A stretch of 64,000 bases of DNA, from assembly GCA_021234155.1 (NCBI GenBank), contig JAJEKV010000017.1, positions 21,299,449 to 21,363,448 on the forward strand, written 5' to 3'. The stretch is from Isoetes taiwanensis. Taxonomy: Eukaryota > Streptophyta > Lycopodiopsida > Isoetales > Isoetaceae. Positions within the stretch are counted from its first letter, which is position 1, and every line of letters begins with the position of its first letter. This document shows, piece after piece, positions 58,501 to 64,000 of the stretch. Below the pieces are notes generated by a model. That model was not told the origin of the DNA and made no database searches. It was given only the letters and a program-made list of their open reading frames with translations. Made by a program: the position numbers and the translations under genes.

Positions 58501-61112
58501 CTGCGCCCCTTTCTCTCCCTCTCCTCTCTCTCTCTCTCTTTCTCTCTCCTGCCTTTCTCTTCTCTCTCCCTCTCTCTCTCCTATGTCTCTCTTCTCTCTC
58601 TATTTCTCCCCTTTCTCTCTATCTTCCTCTCTCTTTTCTATTCCTCTTTCTCTCTCTCTTTTCTCCCTCCTCTCTCTTCTCTCTCCTCTCTCTTCTCTCC
58701 TCTCTCTTCTTTCCCTCTCTCTCTCTCTCTCAGCTCCCCTCTCTGCCTCCTCTCTCCTCTCTCTTCTTTCCCCTCTCTTTCTCTCTCCCATGTCTCTTGC
58801 CTCTATCTTCTCTCTCTCTCTCTCTCCCCCCCTCTCTCTCTCTTCTATCTCCTCCCTGCTCCCCTCTCTCTCCCATCTCTTCCTCTGTCTCTATTCTCTC
58901 TCCTCTCTCTTATTTGTGTCTCCTCTCTCCTTGCTCTCTCTTTCCTCTCTCTTCCATCCTTATTCTCTCTCTTCCCTCTCCTCCCATGCTCCCTTCTCTC
59001 TCTCTCTGTCTTTCTCTCTCCTCTCTATTTCTCTCCCTCTCTCTCTTCTCTCCCTCTTCCCTCTCTCTTCTCTCTCTTCTCTCTTCTCTGTGCTCTTCTC
59101 TCTCTCCCCTCCCTCTCCTCTCTTCTCTCTTTCTCCTCTCTCCTCTCTCTCTCCTCCCTCTCCTCTCTTCTCTCTCTCTCCTCTCTCCTCTCTCCTCTCT
59201 CTCTCCTATCTCTCTCCTCTCTCTCTATTTCTCCCCTCTCTATCTCCTCTCTCCTCTCTCCTATCTCTCTCCTCTCTCTCCTATCTCTCTCCTCTCCTCT
59301 CTTCTCTCTCTCTCTCTCTCTCTTCTATCTCCTCTCTCTCCTCTCTCTCTCTCCTCTCTCTCTATTTCTCCCCTCTCTCTATTTCCTCGGCTCTCCTCTC
59401 TCTCTCTCCCCCCTTTTTCCTCTCTCTCCTCTCTCTCTGTTTCTCCCCCCCCTCTCTCTTTTCTCCCTCTCTCTCTATCTTTTTCTCTCTCTCTCTCCTC
59501 TCTCTCTCCTCTCTCTCATCTCTCTCCTCTCTCTTCTTTCCCTCTCTCTCTTCCTCTCTCTTCTCTCTCTTCTCTCTCCTCTCTGCTCTCCTCTCTGTTC
59601 TCCTCTCTTTCTCTCTCCTCTCTCTTTGTTTCTCTCTCTTCCCTCTTCCTCTGTCTATATTCTCTCACCTCTCTCTTCTTTTCCTCTCTCTCTCTCCTCT
59701 CTCCTCCCTCTCTTCTTTCTCCTCTCTCTTCTCGTCTCTCCCATCTCCTCTCTCCTCTCTCTATCTCCCCCCCTCTCTCCCTCCTCTCTCTCTCCTCTAT
59801 TTCTCTCTCAAGCTCTCTCTCTCCCCCCATTGTCTTTCCTCCTTCCCTCTCTCTCTCTCCTCTCTCCTCTCTTTTCTCTCCTCTCTCTCTCCTCTCTCTT
59901 CTCTTTCTTTCCCCTTTCCCTCTCCTCTCTCTTCTTTCCTCTCTCTCTCTCTTCTCTCTCCCCTCTTCCTCTGTCTATCTTCTCTCACCTCTCTCTTCTT
60001 TCCCTCTCCTCTCTCTCTCTCTCTCTTCTCTCTTTTCTTCTCTCTCTTCTCTCTCCTCCCTCCTCTCTTTCTCTCTCCTCTCTCTTTGTTTCTCTCTCTC
60101 TTCTCTCTCTCCCCTCTCCTTGTCTCTCTCTCTCTCCTCTCTCTTCTTTGTCTCTCCTCTCTCCTTGCTCTCTCTCTCCTCTCTCTTCCATCCTTCTTCT
60201 CTCTCTTCTCTCTCCTCCCATGCTCCCTTCTCTCTCTCTCTATCTTTCTCTCCCTCTTCCCTCTCTCTTCTCTCTCCTCTCTCTCTCCTCTCTCTCTCAT
60301 CTCTCTTCTTTCCCCTCTCTCTCCCCTCTCTCTTCCCTCTTCCCTTTCTCTCTTCTCTCTCCTCCCTCTTCCCTCCCTCTCCTCTCTTCTCTCTCTCTCC
60401 TCTCTCTCCTCTCTCCTCTCCTCTCTCCTCTCTCCTCTCTCCTCTCTCTCTCTCTCTTGTCTCTCTCTCTCTCTCCTCTCTCTCTTTTCTCCCTCTCTCT
60501 ATCTCCTCTCTCCTCTCTCCTATCTCTCTCCTATCTCTCTCTCCTCTCTCTCTCTCCTCCCTCTCCTCTCTTCTCTCTCCCTCCTCCCTCCTCCCTCCTC
60601 CCTCCTCCCTCCTCTCTCTCTCCTATCTCTCTCCTCTCTCTCTATTTATCCCCTCTCTCTATCTCCTATCTCTCTCCTTTCTCTATCTCCTATTTCTCTC
60701 CTCTCTCTCTCCTTTTCTAAATCTCTCTCTCTCTCTCTCTCTCCTCTCTCTCTCCTCCCTCTCCTCTCTTAGGATGTCTCTCTCCTCTCTCCTCTCCCTC
60801 TCCCTCTCTCCTTATCTCTCCTCTCTCTCTCTCCTCTCTCTCCCTCTCTCTCTCTATTTCTCCCCTCTATCTCCTATCTCTCTCCTCTCTTTATCTCCTT
60901 GTTTCTCTATCTCCCATTTCTCTCCTTTCTCTCTTTCTATTTCTCCCCTCTCTCTACCTTTCTCTCTCTTTTCTATTTCTCTCTCTCTCCTCTCCCTCTT
61001 CTCTCTCCTCTCTCTCTATTTCTCCCCTCTCTCTCTACCTTTCTCTCTCTTTTCTATTTCTCTCTCTCCCTCTTCTCCCTCCTCTCTCTTCTCTCTCTTC
61101 TCTCTCTCTCTA
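58501..61112 (+). repeat. Polypyrimidine (CT)n tract, about 2.6 kb
   Basis: Almost pure C/T on the plus strand (CTCTCTCCTCTC-type), with rare A and G. Long open frames in all directions here are an artefact, because stop codons need purines on one strand and T on the other. Confidence 0.95.
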
Positions 61113-61118
61113 GCTTCA

Positions 61119-61141
61119 TTCTAGAACATTCTAGAAGGTTC
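61119..61141. promoter_or_regulatory. Perfect five-unit heat shock element
   Basis: TTC, GAA, TTC, GAA, TTC at exact 5 bp spacing (61119, 61124, 61129, 61134, 61139), more than the three alternating nGAAn units usually needed for HSF binding. It sits at the end of the CT tract. Function is unknown. Confidence 0.5.
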
Positions 61142-61226
61142 TAGGATCATCAAGGCTTTTAATTAACCAAAGGAATTTCCATTGCCCCAGCCTTAACTAA
61201 GCATGGACTTCCTATTCTTTTAAGAA

Positions 61227-61440
61227 AAGACTGGTTGGTCTAGTGGTAAGGGTGGGGGGTTTGGGGGACAATGTCGGGGTTCAAGTGGGTGGTAAAGCAA
61301 AAAATTTTGTCCACCAAACTTGGGAGCTTTTGAGAGGCCAGGGGCCTGGGCGGCATCTGATCAAGCCACGTGAACCTCCTTATCCGTCGATGGGGTGTGA
61401 AATACTCACTCACTCACTCACTCCTCCCGCGGACTCCCAT
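61227..61440 (+). mobile_element. tRNA-derived SINE-like sequence
   Basis: A-box-like TTGGTCTAGTGG at about 61236-61247 and B-box-like GGTTCAAGT at 61278-61286 are spaced as in a pol III promoter. The following body is unrelated to tRNA and ends with a short ACTC repeat near 61410-61425. Weak, but consistent with a plant SINE. Confidence 0.45.
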
Positions 61441-61591
61441 GAGCATCTGTAACGGGCCTATTTTTTTATAATATAGGACTAGAAAAGGGCCCTGGCCCGG
61501 CCCTTTTTTTCTTCTCTCTCCTTTCCTCTCGTGAGGCCTCCGGCCCTGCTACCGCCTTCTATTTGGAGCCCCACCCGCGTGCCTGTGTCCC

Positions 61592-62260
61592 TCTCTCCCT
61601 CTCTCCCTCTCTCTCTCCTCTCTCCTCTCTCCTCTCTCTCTTCTCTCTTTTCTCTTCCCTCTCTCCTCTCTCGCTCTCTTCCCTCATCTCCCTCTATCTC
61701 TCTCTCTTTTCTCTTACTCCTCCTCTCTCTTCTCCCTCCTCTCTCTCTTCTCTCTCCTTTCTCTTGTCTCTCTCTCCCATGTTTCTTCCCTCTTTTCTCT
61801 CTCTCCTCTCTCTCTCTCCCCCCCTCTTTTTTTCTCTCTCTCCTTTCCTCTTCTCTCTCCTATCTCTTCTCTCCCATTCCTTTTTTCCTCCCTCCTTTCT
61901 TTTTCTCTCTTCCCTCATCTCTCTCCTCTCTTCTCTCTTTCTTCTCTCTCTCTATCTCTTTTTCTCCCCTTTCTCTCTCCTCTCTCCCCTTCCTCTTCTC
62001 CTCCATTCTCCCCACTCTTCTCTCTCTTCTCCTCTCTTTTAAGCCTGTCTCTCATCTTTCTCTCTCCTCTTTTTTTTCTCTCTCCTCTCTCTTCTCTCTC
62101 TCTTCTCATCCTCTCTACATTCTCTCCTCTCTCTCTCCAAACTCTTTTCCTCTCTCCTTTCTCTCTTCTCTCTCTCCTCTCTCTCCTCTCTCTTCTCTCC
62201 TCTCTTTCCTCTCTCCACTTTCTTTTCTCTTTTTTGATCTCTCTGCTCTCTCTATCCAAA

Positions 62261-62301
<41 letters not shown>

Positions 62302-62661
62302 CTCTCTCTCCTCTCTCTTCTTTCCCTTCCTTTTATATCTCTCCCCCCTTTCTTCCTTTCCTCTTCTCTCTCCTCTCTCCTTTGATCTTCTCTCCCCTTC
62401 TCTCTGGAACATTCCCCTCTTCTCTCATTTCCCTTCTCTCTCTCTCTCTATCTTTCTCTCTCCTCTTCTCTCTTTTCTTTCTCTCTCTCTCTCTCTCTCT
62501 TTTCTCCCTCTTCTCTCTCTCTTCTCTCTCCTCTGTGGTCTTCTCTCTCTCTCCTCCCTCTCCTCTCTTCTCTCTCTCTCTCCTCTCTCCTCTCTCTTTC
62601 TCTCCTCTCTCTCCTCTTCTCCCTCCTCTCTCTCTCTCCTCCTCCTCTCTCTTCTCTCTCT
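61592..62661 (+). repeat. Polypyrimidine (CT)n tract, about 1.07 kb
   Basis: As at 58501-61112, and slightly more interrupted. It is followed by GAGAACATCCTAGAACATTAT, the counterpart of the sequence after the first tract. Confidence 0.95.
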
Positions 62662-62749
62662 GGCTTTTTTTTTTGAGAACATCCTAGAACATTATAGGGA
62701 TCATCAGGGAGGGATTGAATGTTTTTATGAGCATTTGTAACTCATCACA

Positions 62750-64000
62750 CTTACTACCAATTCCAAAGTAGCACCTCCAGGAATATTCTATTTTTGAGCA
62801 TTGCTTCTAGAGCATAGGTGGTTGCCCTATAGCATCTGGAACACTCTATAACATTCTATTTTGAGTTTTTCTTGAGTTTTAGCAAAGTTTTTTGTTCTTA
62901 GACTACACCAGGTACTTTTTTTTTTAGGCTCTCTATGCTTACCCTAGAGCATCTGAAACATTCTAGGACATTCTATTTGAGTTTTTACAAAGTTTAAAGC
63001 AAACTTTCTATTTTTAGGCTGAAACTTTCTATTTTTAGGCATGGGGTGCTTACTTTTGAGCATTTGCAACATTCTAGAACATTCTATTTTGAGCATTTGC
63101 AAAGTTTCAAAAAATTTTGTATTTTTGGATTGAGGTGCTTACCCATGAGCATCTGTAACATTCCATAACATTCTATGTTGAGCATTTGCAAAGTTTCAAA
63201 AAACTTTCTATTTTTAGATTGAAACTTTCTATTTCTAGGCGAGGTGCTTGCCCATGAGCATCACGGAACATTCGAACATTCTATTTTGAGCATTTGCAAA
63301 GTTTCAAAAACTTTCTATTTTTTTTTAGATTTGAAACTTTCTATTTCTAGGCGAGGGTGCTTTCCCATGAGCATCTGTAACATTCCATAACATTCTATGT
63401 TGAACATTTGCAAAGTTTCAAAAAACTTTCTATTTTTAGAGTGAAACTTTCTATTTCTAGGCGGGGTGCTTGCCCATGAGCATCACGGAACATTCGAACA
63501 TTCTATTTTGAGCATTTGCAAAGTTTCAAAAAACTTTCTATTTTTAATTTGAAACTTTCTATTTCTAGGCCGGAGTGCTTGCCCATGAGCATCACGGAAC
63601 ATTCCATAACATTCTATGTTGAACATTTTGCAAAGTTTCAAAAACATTCTATTTTTAGAGTGAAACTTTCTATTTCTAGGCTGAGGTGCTTGCCATGAGC
63701 ATCACGAACATTCGAGAACATTCTATTTTGAGCATTTGCAAAGTTTCAAAAACTTTCTATTTTTTAAATTTGAAACTTTCTATTTCTAGACTGAGGTGCT
63801 TGCCCATGAGCATCTGGAACATTCCACAACATTCTACTTTGAACATTTGCAAAGTTTCAAAAAACCTTCTATTTTTTAGTTTTGAAACTTTCTATTTTTT
63901 AGGCCGGGGTGCTTACCCATGAGCATCACGGAACATTCCACAACATTCTATTTTGAGCATTTGCAAAGTTTCAAAAACTTCTATTTTTTTTTAGAAACTT
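62750..64000 (+). repeat. Tandem array, about 110 bp period, at least 8 units, running off the window
   Basis: Landmark GGTGCTT recurs at about 63056, 63134, 63244, 63357, 63466, 63575, 63686, 63796 and 63908. Each unit has GCCCATGAGCATC, GGAACATTC(C), AACATTCTATTTTGAGC, CATTTGCAAAGTTTC and AAACTTTCTATTT. GAA-CA-TTC (inverted heat-shock half-sites) occurs in most units. Confidence 0.9.

Larger units (their letters stand above)
58324..61478 (-). mobile_element. Helitron-like element E1 containing a 2.6 kb CT tract
   Basis: Begins A|CTAG at 58324 and ends ...TTTATAATATAGGA at 61478. In reverse this is TCCTATATTATAA, the same 5' signature as the Helitron at 42332 and 49886. A clean subterminal hairpin was not found at the CTAG side, and the next element abuts directly, so the T after the target site is displaced. 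It carries no coding, only the CT tract, heat-shock-element-like sequence and a SINE-like segment. Confidence 0.5.
61479..64000 (-). mobile_element. Helitron-like element E2 with CT tract (right end outside window)
   Basis: Starts CTAG at 61479, directly after E1, and has a terminal hairpin AAAAGGGCC-CTGGCCC-GGCCCTTTT at 61483-61507. Then a GC-rich leader resembling that of E1 (CGTGAGGCCTCCGG, ATTTGGAGCCCC), the CT tract 61592-62661, and the tandem array. The far end is not in the window. Confidence 0.45.

Noticed and set aside
58451-61124. Open frames of 773 and 775 codons rich in Leu, Ser and Pro
   Set aside because: They are translations of the CT tract. C/T-only DNA cannot encode stop codons, and frames are equally open on both strands.
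61531-62740. Open frames up to 284 codons in the second CT tract and their minus-strand Arg/Glu frames
   Set aside because: Same compositional artefact.
1-64000. CRISPR array or bacterial features
   Set aside because: Regular repeats here are plant-type tandem repeats without spacer structure, and genes contain introns.

Overview
The window is nuclear DNA of a land plant. Genes have GT-AG introns, one protein has a chloroplast-type N-terminus, and there are PPR, hevein, GH18 and receptor-kinase sequences. Most of the rest is transposons and decayed genes. The element mix (a Penelope-like retroelement, Helitrons, truncated LINEs with pentanucleotide tails, kilobase CT tracts) suggests a large repeat-rich genome. 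A seed-free plant such as a fern is possible, but that is a guess.

Layout. Bases 1-391 hold the last exons of an unrecognised gene entering from the left. Bases 1702-4683 carry the one nearly intact gene, a six-exon RIBA (riboflavin biosynthesis) gene. Its GTP cyclohydrolase II half keeps its key residues. Its DHBP synthase half is degenerate, as in the single-activity RIBA paralogues. Four copies of an unusual receptor-kinase architecture (signal peptide, two hevein chitin-binding domains, membrane span, kinase) lie at 5190-6637 (-), 24820-26500 (-) and, as one gene cut in two, 34060-34850 plus 42333-43095 (+). The interruption is a 7.5 kb Helitron with diagnostic ends (A|CTAG...GA|T and a subterminal hairpin). 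A degenerate class V (GH18) chitinase-like gene lies next to the last piece.

Bases about 12119-20518 form a Penelope-like retroelement. A frameshifted reverse transcriptase (16212-18308) is flanked by two 2 kb direct repeats, and a strongly structured segment containing interleaved stems (18358-18451) lies between the RT stop codon and the downstream repeat. Bases 20883-27000 hold FCP1-like and kinase relics. Bases 27600-33900 hold a PPR pseudogene, small duplications and a repeat family. Bases 46200-47400 hold two GIY-YIG endonuclease relics. A 0.48 kb tandem array follows (47865-49480), then a second Helitron 5' end with a response-regulator fragment downstream, then a mosaic of LINE fragments (52400-57300).

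The right end (58324-64000) contains two abutting Helitron-like elements. Each carries a very long CT tract, and they are followed by an array of about 110 bp units rich in heat-shock-element half-sites.

A cross-cutting observation: many repeat copies differ where one has CAG or CTG and the other has CGG, CCG, ACG or CG. This is the plant CHG methylation context, so some apparent decay and frameshifts in methylated repeats may be consensus error rather than mutation. Frameshift-based pseudogene calls should be read with that in mind.
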